From the NCBI GenBank assembly GCA_049322335.1, contig JBMORL010000081.1, positions 1 to 64,000 on the forward strand: DNA of 64,000 nucleotides. The letters are read 5' to 3'. The translations under genes were made by a program, and so were the position numbers. This DNA is from JBMORL01 sp049322335 (lineage in GTDB: Bacteria > Bacteroidota > Bacteroidia > Flavobacteriales_D > UBA2798). The notes under the pieces are model-generated. The model searched no databases, was not told the origin of the DNA, and saw only the letters and a program-made list of their open reading frames with translations. Position 1 is the stretch's first letter, and each line of letters starts with the position of its first letter. Positions 8,104-18,100 of the stretch are shown piece after piece.

Positions 8104-9226
8104 ATTGTTCAACACAGGCGATTCCCTGAGCCGGGAAGAAGCCGCTTCCTATTTTGGCAAGAGCCTGCCGAAAGAAGAAAAACACACCATAGAGGAAAAG
8201 ATGGCCAGCGACCCCTTCAGCGATGAAGCAATGGAAGGACTGGAGTCTGATCCTTCAGCCATCACTGAGCTGGATGTCCTGCAGCAGCAATGGAATGCAG
8301 GGTATTCTGCATCGCCAGCAACAACAATGTACAAATCGTTGTTTTGGTTTTCTTCTGCCGTTGCAGTGGTGGCTTGTATAGCGATAGTGTATTTGCTTTC
8401 TCAAAATGAAACACCATCGAAAAATGAAAATCCGGTAATAGCAGGAAATAATACTTCTCCCGAAACAAAAAATGAACCGGTAAGCGAAGAAATTATTATC
8501 ACCGAAATAGAAAATGCCCAACCCATTGACAAAAATGAACAAATCACTTACGAAAAAACCGTAAGGCAGCAACCCAAAACGGTTATTGAAGTTACTTCTG
8601 AAGTAAATCCCGTGGTAATTCCCGAAACGCAACCTGAACCGGTGGATCCTAAAACAGTAAATGAGATAAAAACCCCTGAACCGGAAAATACAGTAGTGAA
8701 ATCGAATGTAAAATTCACTTACCTGCACGATCTGAAAGTGGTGGATTACAGTGAAATTTATACTTCCAGCATAAAAAAGACAGAAGTGATCCTCACAGGT
8801 GTTTCGGCTGATAAGGAAGACGCTTCCTCCAAAACTGAGACCGAAATACGAACGGTTTTGGTTCCCTATGAAGATTACCTGGAAGAAACACTGGAAGAAT
8901 TTACACGCAATAATTATAAAAACGCACTCAAAAATTTCCGCATCATCCACGAACATTATCCCGAAGACCTGAATGCATTTTTCTATAGCGGATTATGTTA
9001 CTACAATCTCGGGAAATTCGATAAAGCGATGGAATGTTTTGATAAATGTATCAATAATTCTTTTTCTACTTTCGAAGAAGAAGCAGAATGGAATAAAGCA
9101 CTTTGCCTTTTGAAAAAGAAAAAATACGATGAAGCCGAAGAATTACTTGTAAAAATAATCACCAGGCGCGGCCACTACAGCCGGATGGCATCAGAAAAAA
9201 TAAAAGAAATTCCGGAGTCGCGGTAG
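8084..9226 (+). CDS. Membrane anti-sigma-like protein with C-terminal TPR region
   Basis: A 380-residue protein. Residues 17-55 (REEAASYFGKSLPKEEKHT, then a DPFSDEAMEGLE segment) follow the Bacteroidota anti-sigma/TPR-like pattern of a short cytoplasmic helix pair. One membrane helix lies at about 85-105 (SLFWFSSAVAVVACIAIVYLL). A long Pro/Glu/Thr-rich linker follows, then a periplasmic TPR-like domain (about 265-370, YKNALKNFRIIHEHYPED, FFYSGLCYYNLGKFDKAME). Overlap with the ECF sigma gene supports regulation of that sigma factor; the inhibitory function itself is inferred. Confidence 0.75.
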   Translation: MSQRLNKLFNTGDSLSREEAASYFGKSLPKEEKHTIEEKMASDPFSDEAMEGLESDPSAITELDVLQQQWNAGYSASPATTMYKSLFWFSSAVAVVACIAIVYLLSQNETPSKNENPVIAGNNTSPETKNEPVSEEIIITEIENAQPIDKNEQITYEKTVRQQPKTVIEVTSEVNPVVIPETQPEPVDPKTVNEIKTPEPENTVVKSNVKFTYLHDLKVVDYSEIYTSSIKKTEVILTGVSADKEDASSKTETEIRTVLVPYEDYLEETLEEFTRNNYKNALKNFRIIHEHYPEDLNAFFYSGLCYYNLGKFDKAMECFDKCINNSFSTFEEEAEWNKALCLLKKKKYDEAEELLVKIITRRGHYSRMASEKIKEIPESR

Positions 9227-9513
9227 TTGGTAGTTTACGGTTCTCAGTGGGCAGCAGGCGGTCTGCAGTCTTCAGTTGGCTGGGTGGGGAAGTGATGAGA
9301 GGTAAAAGCCATAAGATGTATTGATTGAAAAAATGTTTCTCATTTCACTTCACATTTCGTTATTCGTTCATTCTCTATTCCGCATTTCACTTCAGCACTC
9401 AAAACTCATGTATCCGATGCTCCGATCGGGATGCTGACCGAAGCGTTAGCACTCATCATTCACTACTCCGCATTTCTTCCTCATCTGATATCTCTTCGTC
9501 TAACCTCTCTCCT
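9227..9513. other. Intergenic region, no gene seen
   Basis: This 287-nt gap between converging genes contains low-information text with runs such as gggcagcaggcggtctgcagtc near 9249-9270, a style of GC-rich repeat wording also seen at 19180-19200. The 75-codon frame crossing it is cysteine/serine-rich without domain character. No hairpin with a clear T-tract was found. Confidence 0.45.
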
Positions 9514-11031
9514 TCACACCAGATCAGAACTCGCTTTCACTTCTTCCAGTAAAGTTTCGTAATAATTTTTTCCGGTGAGTTTGGATTTGAGCCAGCAATA
9601 AAAGGCAATGGCTTTTGATTCTTCGGCTTCTACCGGCACATCAAAAAGATCTTTCTCTGCTTTTTTTCTAAACTCTTTAAAGGAAAGCGCATAGGGATCG
9701 TTGATGAAAAGTTCGATGAAATTCATAAAGTTGGCTGCTTTCGCATATTGCGGATGACGAAGCAGTTCGCTGTATTCTTTTTTCAGATTTTTTAAAATAG
9801 AAAGCGAAATATCTTCATGTCCCAGTTCATATTGAACGGTGACACGTATTAATTCTTTTCGTATTACCCATTCTTTTCCCATTTTCTTTTCGTACCAGTT
9901 ATCACTATGATCCATATTGACAAAAATCCGGTTGGCTTTTTTGTATTCACCGGCATTGAAATAGAAGAACGCAAGGTTGAGCTGCATGTTCAATTCATCG
10001 GAAGTATTGATTCTGAATTTTCTTTGTTTCAGAAATTCTTCATGAAGCTGAATGGCAATATCGTTTTTTCCCGACAGGCTTTCAATAGAAGAAATGAGAG
10101 AAATATATTTGGGATAGAAATGCCCGCTGAACTGTTTATTGTATTTGCTGAGTGAACGATGCATTTCAGTTAAATATTTTTTCGACTGGCTGAATTTGCG
10201 TGTACGATAAAGCACGTGCGCCACCATATAAAGCATTTGCAGGTGATAAAAATGATTTTGTTTTTCGGGTTTTATATTTTTTTCATATTTCAGGAATTGT
10301 TCCATCATAAAAGGCTCGAAATTTTTCAGGTTACGCAGGGCAAGGTAGGTGCTTCTTACAATTTCAAGCAGGCGGTAAAGGTGAGCAGGGTTTTCAAGAA
10401 TAGCGTCAGATAGCCCGAAACGGGTAAGTGTTTGTTCTACAAACCCGGGAAATTCGCTGAGCTTTACGCTGTGTTTGGTTTCTTCGAGTTTTTTCCGGAT
10501 CACCGCAGTGGCAAGCGTAAGTTTTCCTTCTTCTTCTAACTGTCTCCGGCTTATCGCAATTTTGGCTTCAAGTTGTTTCAGCGATAATTCGGCATTCAGG
10601 TGTGATTGTTCGGCCATCAGCAGGTAAATGGAGATAAGTAATTCATGATTGGATACCTCTTCTGCCAGGTGTTCAGCTTTACGCAGGTATTTCCAGGCCG
10701 TATCAGGCATTTCCACATTAAATAAATAACGACACAGGCTGATCATTCCCGTAATTTTTCCGCGGCCTGAAACATCTTCTTCGATATTTTTCAATACAAT
10801 AAAATCTGCCAGTTGTTCTGCCAAACGTTTTCGCAACGCGTGATAGGCATCTGCTTCATGTTTACCTGTTTTTTTTCGCGTAGGTTTTTGAAATTCTTTT
10901 CCCGATGAAAGCAGGTCGAATAACTCAAGATCTTTCCGGTTCGAAAATTTTTTCTGACGCGCAAGAAATTTGCGGAACTCATTGCGGTCGGCATTCGATA
11001 ATGTGCTGATAATTTCTTTAATATTATCCAT
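9514..11031 (-). CDS. Cytoplasmic helical-repeat (TPR-like) protein, function unknown
   Basis: A 505-residue, mostly alpha-helical protein without signal peptide or membrane segment. The N-terminal 75 residues (LSNADRNEFRKFLARQKKF, then KHEADAYHALRKRLAEQLA) form charged helices; the remainder contains degenerate TPR-like helix pairs (TAWKYLRKAEHLAEEV, SQSKKYLTEMHRSL, NAGEYKKANRIFV). It resembles large uncharacterised helical proteins I have seen in Bacteroidota. It is preceded by a good -7 box and is transcribed away from the CsgG-like gene at 11180. Confidence 0.75.
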   Translation of the reverse strand: MDNIKEIISTLSNADRNEFRKFLARQKKFSNRKDLELFDLLSSGKEFQKPTRKKTGKHEADAYHALRKRLAEQLADFIVLKNIEEDVSGRGKITGMISLCRYLFNVEMPDTAWKYLRKAEHLAEEVSNHELLISIYLLMAEQSHLNAELSLKQLEAKIAISRRQLEEEGKLTLATAVIRKKLEETKHSVKLSEFPGFVEQTLTRFGLSDAILENPAHLYRLLEIVRSTYLALRNLKNFEPFMMEQFLKYEKNIKPEKQNHFYHLQMLYMVAHVLYRTRKFSQSKKYLTEMHRSLSKYNKQFSGHFYPKYISLISSIESLSGKNDIAIQLHEEFLKQRKFRINTSDELNMQLNLAFFYFNAGEYKKANRIFVNMDHSDNWYEKKMGKEWVIRKELIRVTVQYELGHEDISLSILKNLKKEYSELLRHPQYAKAANFMNFIELFINDPYALSFKEFRKKAEKDLFDVPVEAEESKAIAFYCWLKSKLTGKNYYETLLEEVKASSDLV

Positions 11032-11056
11032 TTTAAAAAATCAGTATTTATACCCC

Positions 11057-11064
11057 CAAATGTA
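11057..11064 (-). promoter_or_regulatory. -7 box for the TPR-like gene
   Basis: The minus strand reads TACATTTG, a perfect TAnnTTTG, 25 nt before the ATG at 11031. A clear -33 element is not visible. Confidence 0.5.
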
Positions 11065-11179
11065 ATAAAAATATTGATAAACAGGCATTTATATTTTGTA
11101 ATTTAAATCAGTTTTTATGAAAATGAGCCGGCTGTTCCGGGTGACAGCCGGTAGGTTTGTGTCACCAAAAACAATAAAA

Positions 11180-12280
11180 ATGAAAAAACTATTTGCGGTG
11201 ATGGCCTCAGGCATTTTGACAGGATTGGTTTCTGCACAGGAACCCGTCACCAAACCCAAACTTACGGTGTTGAATATCGACACCCGAAACGTAAACATGA
11301 CTTCGGATGTGGCCGGTGACCTGGTTCGCATTGAAGCAGAAAAACTCGGACTCTTTGAAGTGATGGATCGCTATGACGTGGCGTACATGATCGAAAAAAA
11401 CCAGCTGAAAATTTCTAATTGTTATGGAAAGATTTGCCTGGTAGAAGTAGGACAAAAAATTGGTGCCGACAAGATGTTAAGCGGAAGCATTGAACTTTTT
11501 GGAGAGACAATTATTATGACCATGCGCCTGATTGATGTTAAAACCAATAGCATCGAAAAAACACACACCCGCGAATTCCTTAACCTTAACCGCGAATTAC
11601 AAAAAATGGTGGTGATTTGCCTGAATGAAATGTTTGCTCGTCCCAATGACGAAACGATCGTAAACAGTTTGACGAAAAAAAGCCAGTTTGAAAATATCCT
11701 TAATACACCAAAAGTTACACAACTCAAATTAAGCGGACCGCGGATGGGCTTTACCGTCCTTACCGGTGAACACGCAAAGATTTTCAGCGCTCCGGAATAC
11801 CAGGGTGGGTATGACGGCTTTCCCGCTATGTTTCAGTTTGGCTACCAGTTCGAGAAAAAATACCTGAATGAGGGAAACTTCCAGGCGTTGTTTGAATTTA
11901 TTCCTATGGTCACCGGTCTCGACCAGGGAGTGATTATTCCAAGCTTTACTATTTTGCACGGTATACGCGGAAATAAAAAAGGATGGGAGTTTGCATTTGG
12001 TCCCACAGTAAGCCTCGTTCAAAAAGCAGATGGTTATTACGATCCGGATAATGTGTGGCATCTGGAAAATGAATGGACAGACACTTTAAATGCTAATCCG
12101 TATCCCGTTATATCAAGAATGGATAGCCGCGGAAGACCTGCACTGAAGTCGGGATTTGTTTTTGCCTGCGGCAGAAGTATCCGCACCGGCAAGCTGAATA
12201 TTCCGATTAATCTTTACGCTATTCCCCAAAAAGACGGTTTTCGTTTCGGATTCTCTTTCGGATTCAATGCAGTGAAATAG
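11180..12280 (+). CDS. Exported protein with CsgG/TolB-N-like N-terminal domain
   Basis: A 366-residue protein with signal peptide MKKLFAVMASGILTGLVSAQ. Residues 28-150 alternate strand and helix in the way of CsgG/TolB N-terminal domains (KLTVLNIDTRNVNM, EAEKLGLFEVMDRYDVAYM, KIGADKMLSGSIELFGETI). Such domains occur in periplasmic or outer-membrane assembly proteins. The C-terminal 190 residues are beta-rich (MFQFGYQFEKKY, EFAFGPTVSLV, FGFSFGFNAVK) and may form a barrel-like domain. The ATG at 11180 is preferred over the upstream frame start because it begins the signal peptide. Function unknown. Confidence 0.72.
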   Translation: MKKLFAVMASGILTGLVSAQEPVTKPKLTVLNIDTRNVNMTSDVAGDLVRIEAEKLGLFEVMDRYDVAYMIEKNQLKISNCYGKICLVEVGQKIGADKMLSGSIELFGETIIMTMRLIDVKTNSIEKTHTREFLNLNRELQKMVVICLNEMFARPNDETIVNSLTKKSQFENILNTPKVTQLKLSGPRMGFTVLTGEHAKIFSAPEYQGGYDGFPAMFQFGYQFEKKYLNEGNFQALFEFIPMVTGLDQGVIIPSFTILHGIRGNKKGWEFAFGPTVSLVQKADGYYDPDNVWHLENEWTDTLNANPYPVISRMDSRGRPALKSGFVFACGRSIRTGKLNIPINLYAIPQKDGFRFGFSFGFNAVK

Positions 12281-12492
12281 CTTTGGGTTTTATGTTAGTA
12301 GTGCCCTCAACATAAAACTAAAAACCTATAACCACATAACTCTCCTCTTCCCCATAAAAATATTTCCAGCGATGTCGTAGCGGAGCTGTCAACTCCCCGG
12401 CATCGCGGGGAAGGGGTTTAGGGAAGGAATATTTTAAATCTAAAATTTTGAGAAGTTAAAACTGGTGATAAAACAAATTTAAATTTCGTTTG
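12281..12492. other. Intergenic region with a GC-rich hairpin
   Basis: TCCCCG (12394-12399) and CGGGGA (12406-12411) form a perfect 6-bp stem, and an outer GCGATG/CATCGC pair (12369-12374 / 12401-12406) offers an alternative fold. No gene is supported. The hairpin may help end transcription of the upstream gene but lacks a T-tract. Confidence 0.4.
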
Positions 12493-13611
12493 ATGAAAAA
12501 ATTATTCTTCTTTTTCTTTTTGCTGGCTCAATTAATAGTAATGGCACAAAAAGACTCCTGTATCACTTTGAGGTATTCTAAGAAGAGCACGTTAAACGGA
12601 AATGATCCGGATAAATTTTCACTGGCAGAATTTTATATTTACAGGAATGTACAATATCATTTCCGCTTCGGGAAAAATTTCATGGTAACAGGAAGAGTGG
12701 CAGATATTTCAACTGATTCCGTTTATGTGCTGAAATATTTCAATTCACATAGTGCAGAACTCAGCCAATTGTCACAGGACACGGTTGCTTATCCGGTTAG
12801 CCAGCTCGAGGCTATTCAGGCTATTGGCGACCGGTCGATGGGAATATTTAAAACACTTGAGCTAAAATACTATGACAGGGAAATAAAAAAAGATACTACA
12901 CATTGCGAAATTATTTCAGAATTTGTAAAATTATATGACAATGATACTTTTTATACCGAACTGGTTCCTTATTTCACTATGCAGGGATATGATTTGTTGT
13001 ATGAAGAAAACGGAGCCACTTATTATTTTCAGGGTACAGATGGAATTCGTCCGGTTATTAAAACGGAAACTGATGATACGGCTTATATAGAAAGATTCCC
13101 GATAGGATTTACACCATCAAAAACAGATAAAATTAACGGACTTGGAATAGGTTTTGGAGGATATTCAGATGGGATAACCGTGAACGGATTGAATATTGAA
13201 CTCCCATTCTTTCATACTATTTACATCCTGCTTTCTCCCTACAATCATTTGCAGGCATGGGACAGCGCAGGATATTATTCAGTAATAGAAGATAAAACCG
13301 ATTGCTGGTTTAATGGAGTGAATATTGCCTGTACTCATTTTAGCTTCGGGGTAATGAAGGGTGTACAGGTAAACGGACTTACATTGGTTGCTTTTGAAAC
13401 GAAAGGTCTAACGGTTACCGGGTTGAGATCGGAAGTATATAAATTCTCAGGATTATCAGTATCAGGTTTTGTGAACAGGGCCGGGGAGGGAAAAGGAGTC
13501 CAGTTGGGGCTGTTTAATAATTGCAGGGATTTACGGGGAATTCAGATGGGGTTTTGGTGCAAAAACGGAAAAAGAAGTTTACCATTTATCAACTGGCAAT
13601 TCAAAGCATGA
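12493..13611 (+). CDS. Exported protein with LA_2272-type surface repeats
   Basis: A 372-residue protein with signal peptide (MKKLFFFFFLLAQLIVMAQ). The C-terminal half has repeated short beta segments, GLGIGFGGYSDGITVNGLNI, GVMKGVQVNGLTLVAFETKG, and ends in KGVQLGLFNNCRDLRGIQMG with a final LPFINW. That ending matches the repeat pattern of LA_2272-type surface proteins in Bacteroidota and Leptospira. The likely place is the cell surface; function is unknown. ATG 12493 is used because the codon before it is TTG. The 3' end overlaps the convergent amidohydrolase gene by 11 nt. Confidence 0.72.
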   Translation: MKKLFFFFFLLAQLIVMAQKDSCITLRYSKKSTLNGNDPDKFSLAEFYIYRNVQYHFRFGKNFMVTGRVADISTDSVYVLKYFNSHSAELSQLSQDTVAYPVSQLEAIQAIGDRSMGIFKTLELKYYDREIKKDTTHCEIISEFVKLYDNDTFYTELVPYFTMQGYDLLYEENGATYYFQGTDGIRPVIKTETDDTAYIERFPIGFTPSKTDKINGLGIGFGGYSDGITVNGLNIELPFFHTIYILLSPYNHLQAWDSAGYYSVIEDKTDCWFNGVNIACTHFSFGVMKGVQVNGLTLVAFETKGLTVTGLRSEVYKFSGLSVSGFVNRAGEGKGVQLGLFNNCRDLRGIQMGFWCKNGKRSLPFINWQFKA

Positions 13612-14788
13612 CCCCTGCGGCCATTAATCCTGCGCCAATTTCAAGTGCGCGTTCATCAATATCAAATGTAGCGGAGTGTACGGGCGAAACAATTCCTTTT
13701 GCTTCATTACGCGTTCCCAAACGATAAAAACAAGCGGGAATTACCTGCGAATACCAGGCAAAATCTTCGGCTGTCATCCGCACGTCCAGTTCCACCACAT
13801 TCTCTTTTCCAAGGTATTTTTCGGCAACTGTTTTCATTTGATTTGTCACTCTTTCATCATTCACAAGGAACGGATAACCTTTTTCGATCCTCACAGTAAC
13901 AGCTGAATTTGTTTTTTCAGAAACAGATTTGGCCGTATTATGAATTAACTGATGTGCTTTCGCCCGCCATTCTTCATTCATGGTGCGGAACGTTCCGGCC
14001 ATTTCTACGTTTGCGGGTATAACGTTAGTAGCCCCTTTTCCTTCTATTTTTCCAAAGGCAAGAACAGTAGGAATAGTTGCAGGAACTTTTCCTGCTTTGT
14101 TTTTCATGAGCAAGTCATCTAATTCCAACAACAACGAAGAAGCGATAAGCAACGGGTTATTATATTGTTTTGGCAAAGCAGCGTGTCCGCCTTTTCCGGT
14201 AACCGTAATATAAATTTCATCGGTAGAAGCCATATACATCCCGCTGCGAAATCCCACTTTCCCTGTTTCCAGTTCAGGAAACACATGCTGTCCAAGGATA
14301 AAACCGGGTTGGGGATTTTCCAATACTCCTTCTTTTATCATCAGTGAAGCTCCACCCGGTAATTTTTCTTCTCCCGGCTGAAAAATGAATTTTACTTTTC
14401 CATCCCATTCATTTTTTAGCTCTTTCAATATTTTTAACGCACCTAAAAGACAGGTAGTATGAACGTCATGACCGCAGGCATGCATTACACCTTCATTTTG
14501 CGAACAATAAGAAGTTGTATTTTCTTCGTGTATGGGCAATGCATCTATATCAGCGCGCAAAGCAATAATTTTTCCTTCAGTCGATTTTCCTTCCAGTATA
14601 CCGGTGAGGCCGGTTCCTGCTACGCCTGTTGTATGCGCAATTCCCCATTCCGTTAGTTTTTTGGAAATGTATTCAGCGGTTTTATATTCAGCAAAGGAAA
14701 GTTCGGGATGTTGATGCAAATGTCTCCTGATATGTACCAGTTCATCCAAAATACTTTTTGCTGCCGATCGTATTTTTTCTTCTGTCAT
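13601..14788 (-). CDS. M20 family amidohydrolase (N-acyl amino acid/peptide hydrolase)
   Basis: A 395-residue metallohydrolase of the M20D amidohydrolase group. Conserved motifs are HPELSFAE (27-34), ALRADIDALP (76-85), the metal site HACGHDVH (103-110; His107, Asp108, His110, with Cys105) and QPGEE (137-141). Members remove acyl groups from amino acids or related amides in the cytoplasm; the substrate here cannot be read. Length is normal. Its ATG overlaps the stop of the upstream TauE/SafE-like gene by 4 nt, so the two are translationally coupled. Confidence 0.92.
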   Translation of the reverse strand: MTEEKIRSAAKSILDELVHIRRHLHQHPELSFAEYKTAEYISKKLTEWGIAHTTGVAGTGLTGILEGKSTEGKIIALRADIDALPIHEENTTSYCSQNEGVMHACGHDVHTTCLLGALKILKELKNEWDGKVKFIFQPGEEKLPGGASLMIKEGVLENPQPGFILGQHVFPELETGKVGFRSGMYMASTDEIYITVTGKGGHAALPKQYNNPLLIASSLLLELDDLLMKNKAGKVPATIPTVLAFGKIEGKGATNVIPANVEMAGTFRTMNEEWRAKAHQLIHNTAKSVSEKTNSAVTVRIEKGYPFLVNDERVTNQMKTVAEKYLGKENVVELDVRMTAEDFAWYSQVIPACFYRLGTRNEAKGIVSPVHSATFDIDERALEIGAGLMAAGVML

Positions 14789-15180
14789 TTTTCGTAAAAT
14801 ACTTTAACGGCAGAAAAGATCATTCTTACAGCGGCATAACCCATTATCAAACCGAAAATCAGTTTAACAATATGTTCGGATGATTTCATTGAAATAGACC
14901 ACCTGGAACCGAGGTATCCACCCAATACAAAAGCACAGGCGATCACCAGCGCATACTGCATGTTCAGATCGCCACTGCGATAAAAATTCATGGCTGCCAT
15001 AATTCCAATAGGAGGAAGCATTACAGCAATACTGGTTCCAATGGCCTGGTGATGTGTTAATCCAAGAAAATAAACAAGAGCAGGAACAATGATGATTCCT
15101 CCGCCTACGCCCACAAATCCACCCATAATTCCGGCTAAAAAACCAATGAGGATGAGAATGACAAGCGTTTGAAAATCCAT
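14785..15180 (-). CDS. Half-size TauE/SafE family membrane permease
   Basis: A 131-residue membrane protein with about four helices. The family signature GFLAGIMGGFVGVGGGIIIV (residues 13-32) and GTSIAVMLPPIGIMAA are clear. TauE/SafE proteins are sulfite/organosulfonate or other anion exporters, usually about 250 residues with two repeats; this one contains a single repeat and may act as a dimer. It starts 3 nt after the large pseudo-peptidase gene and overlaps the M20 gene, so all three probably form one transcript. Confidence 0.85.
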   Translation of the reverse strand: MDFQTLVILILIGFLAGIMGGFVGVGGGIIIVPALVYFLGLTHHQAIGTSIAVMLPPIGIMAAMNFYRSGDLNMQYALVIACAFVLGGYLGSRWSISMKSSEHIVKLIFGLIMGYAAVRMIFSAVKVFYEK

Positions 15181-15183
15181 TGT

Positions 15184-18100
15184 TTAAAAATCAAGGGAGA
15201 GTGAAAAATATTTGATGGGATCCTGTTTGGCTCCGTCATCAATTCCGCGTGCCCAATCAAACCGGATAAAATATCCGAACAGGCGGCTGCGTAATCCCCA
15301 TCCATAACCATAAACGATAGGTTCGCGCTGGTTTTCCAGTATAACGTAGATGGGATTGCCGGGAGAAGCAATTACAGTAGTATTGAAAGAATTTTCATCC
15401 GAATAAGGATTCCATCCTGTCCATGCTGTTCCGATATCAAAGAAACTTACTACCTGGAAATTTTCAAGGAAGTCGGATTTGAGCGGTTGTTCTGCAAAAT
15501 ATTTGAATAATGGCATCCGCAATTCCGAATTGATAATAGCCATATTACTTCCGTTGCGTGCGTTTTGTTCAAATCCTCTCATCGGAGTGGCGATGGTTTG
15601 ATAACCATAGTTCTGGTCGGTGGGCACTTGTATGGAAGGATCAAATTGCGGAACAATCCAGTTGTCTACTCCTCCCAAAAAGTAAACCAACCGCTTATTA
15701 CCCATTGAAGCGCTGGCCGCAATACGGTTGGCCCAGATAAAGTCGCGGTGAATTTTCAGGTAATGACGTACATCAAATCCCGTAACAATGAAATCGGATT
15801 TTTCCGTAATAAATTCTTTGTAATACTCTCCCCAAACCTTTAGCCGTAAACCGTTATATAGGTTCAAACCTTTTTTCACGGTGTTGTCATAAATCAATTC
15901 CAGTTTGTTGGTAGACATGTGATAATGCGTATTGGGCTCATCAAGGGTGGGATAATCTGTTGCCAGTGTCACTACACGATCGTTACGGTAGCCAAAAGTA
16001 CCACGCAGGCACAATACTTCGTTGAACGGATATTTAAGAGCAACTTTTGCTTCGTGTATCTGCGTTTTTGTAATTCCAAGATCACGGGCATAAGCGTTGA
16101 AAGCCTGCCGGTACAAAATATATTTTTTATCGAGGCGTTTGGAAAGATCTTCATACATCAGCATGTATTCATTGCTGCTCAGGTTGCCGGAATAGCGGAA
16201 ACCACCGATGATGCGATGGTCTTCAAATACGTCTGAAATCCCCATTTTAATCAAACCGTTTATTCCCGGGTTAAAATATTGTCCTCCCGGAGTATAACGC
16301 TGATAGGTTTGATTGAGATAGGAATTGTCGAGCTGTGAAACAATATAGTCGGTGGCAAAATTAATTTTGTACAATCCCTGCGGAGCTTCCTTAAATTCGG
16401 TATCGACCTGTTTTTTCTTGGATACAGTATCTTTTTTGATTGTAGTTTCCTCAATTTTTACCGTTTGCTTTTCGTATTTGGGTTTATCGTTGGAGAACTC
16501 ATAATTGTTGATGTCAATCACCCCCGAAGAATCTTTCTTTTCAGTAATTTCCACTTTCTCTGTTTCTGTTTTTACGGGCACTTCCGTTTTCTCTGAAGAT
16601 TTTCCCATCATCATTTTTTCCATGGTACGGAAACGGGTGTCGGGTAATGCACCCAGTCCTTTTCCGTCATCTTTCACCTGACCGGTATAAAAATTATACT
16701 GCCCGTCTTTCAGCATCAGGAATGCGTATTTTCCTTTTTTCTCATTTACATCATACTCGAGAATGTTACGGTTGTAATTGGATAATGCCGTTGTTTTGGT
16801 AAAATAAGTATAATGCACTATGGTGTCCACCGAACTGATGGTGCTGTCATAAAACGAACGATAGCGGTTGATCACGCCATTTTCATCACTCAGGTAAGTA
16901 TAATTCATCGAATCGATCATCGAGGGCCACGATTCGTCTGCATTGGGTGTTCGCGTGATACGATTGAAAATACGGTTGTTGTTTTTGAGGTTGTAAACAA
17001 AAATATCCTTGTTGTGATTTCCCGGTTTTATTTTTACTTCTCTCTGCAAAGTGTCGTTTGGCCGGTTGGAAGCAAAAATAATGGCGGTTGACTGGTGAAC
17101 GAATTTCGGATGCACATCATCATAAAAATCATTGGTAATCTGTTCGATGGAATTGCCCAGCGGTTTAAATGAATATAAATCGGTTTGCCCCATGCTCACG
17201 CCTGATATCACCATCGATTTTCCATCATCGGCATAATCAAAACTTAATACTTTGTCAAGTTTGGAGAGCGCTTTTTTGGTAGTTTTTTCTTCACTCAGCG
17301 TATACATGCAGAAAAGAATTTCTCCTTTTTTCTCCACGAAATACGCTAACCCGTTGCCCGTTGGATGCCATCCCAGCACGGGGAAAGAATAATCATTCAG
17401 CCGGTTTAATTTCAAATCGCCTTTGGCAATTCGTTTTAATTCTTTTTTGCTGATGTCGTAAAGCCAGATTTTATACTGTCCCATTTCATTGGTAGCAAAC
17501 GCTGCATATCTTCCATCGGGACTCATTTTAAACTGCCGGTAAACATATTTGCTTTTTGCCGGAATGGGAAGTGGTTCCTGTGAAGGACTTACCTGGTTGT
17601 GATTATCTCCGTCAAATTTTATTTTATAATATTCCACAAACTGAGTCGACATTTTCCGGAGAGAAATTCCCAATACAAAAAGAAACCCGCTTTCCACATT
17701 ACGGCTTATGCGTGTCATATAAAGAATATTGGGTATAACGCCCTCGCCATATACTTCGCCAATGTAATTCCACATGGCATGGCCCGCATATTGTGCATCC
17801 AAACCCTCGCAACGGTAAAAACGGTCGAACTTTCCACTGATCACTCCGTCTTTTACGTAACCTTCTGTTTCCACATCCCAGGGTTGCGACACATATGAAA
17901 CAAATCCCTGTAAAAACCAGTCGGGCAAAGTAAGAAGAGTTTGATTTTTTAAAACATCACGCCAGTTTCCTCCATACATCATCTGGAATAAAAGAATATT
18001 GGCAATTCCTGCACGGATCTGTTTATCGAATTTTTTGTGATCGCCTTCGTAATACAAAAACACTTTATTTCCCACAATGCGCGTAACTCCGCCAATGTTA

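Noticed and set aside
8255..8956. 233-codon minus-strand ORF inside the anti-sigma-like gene
   Set aside because: It is the antisense shadow of the Pro/Glu/Thr linker; the translation is Phe/Arg-rich without domain features.
9227..9513. tRNA or small RNA gene
   Set aside because: No cloverleaf, CCA end or stable multi-stem fold could be traced by eye.
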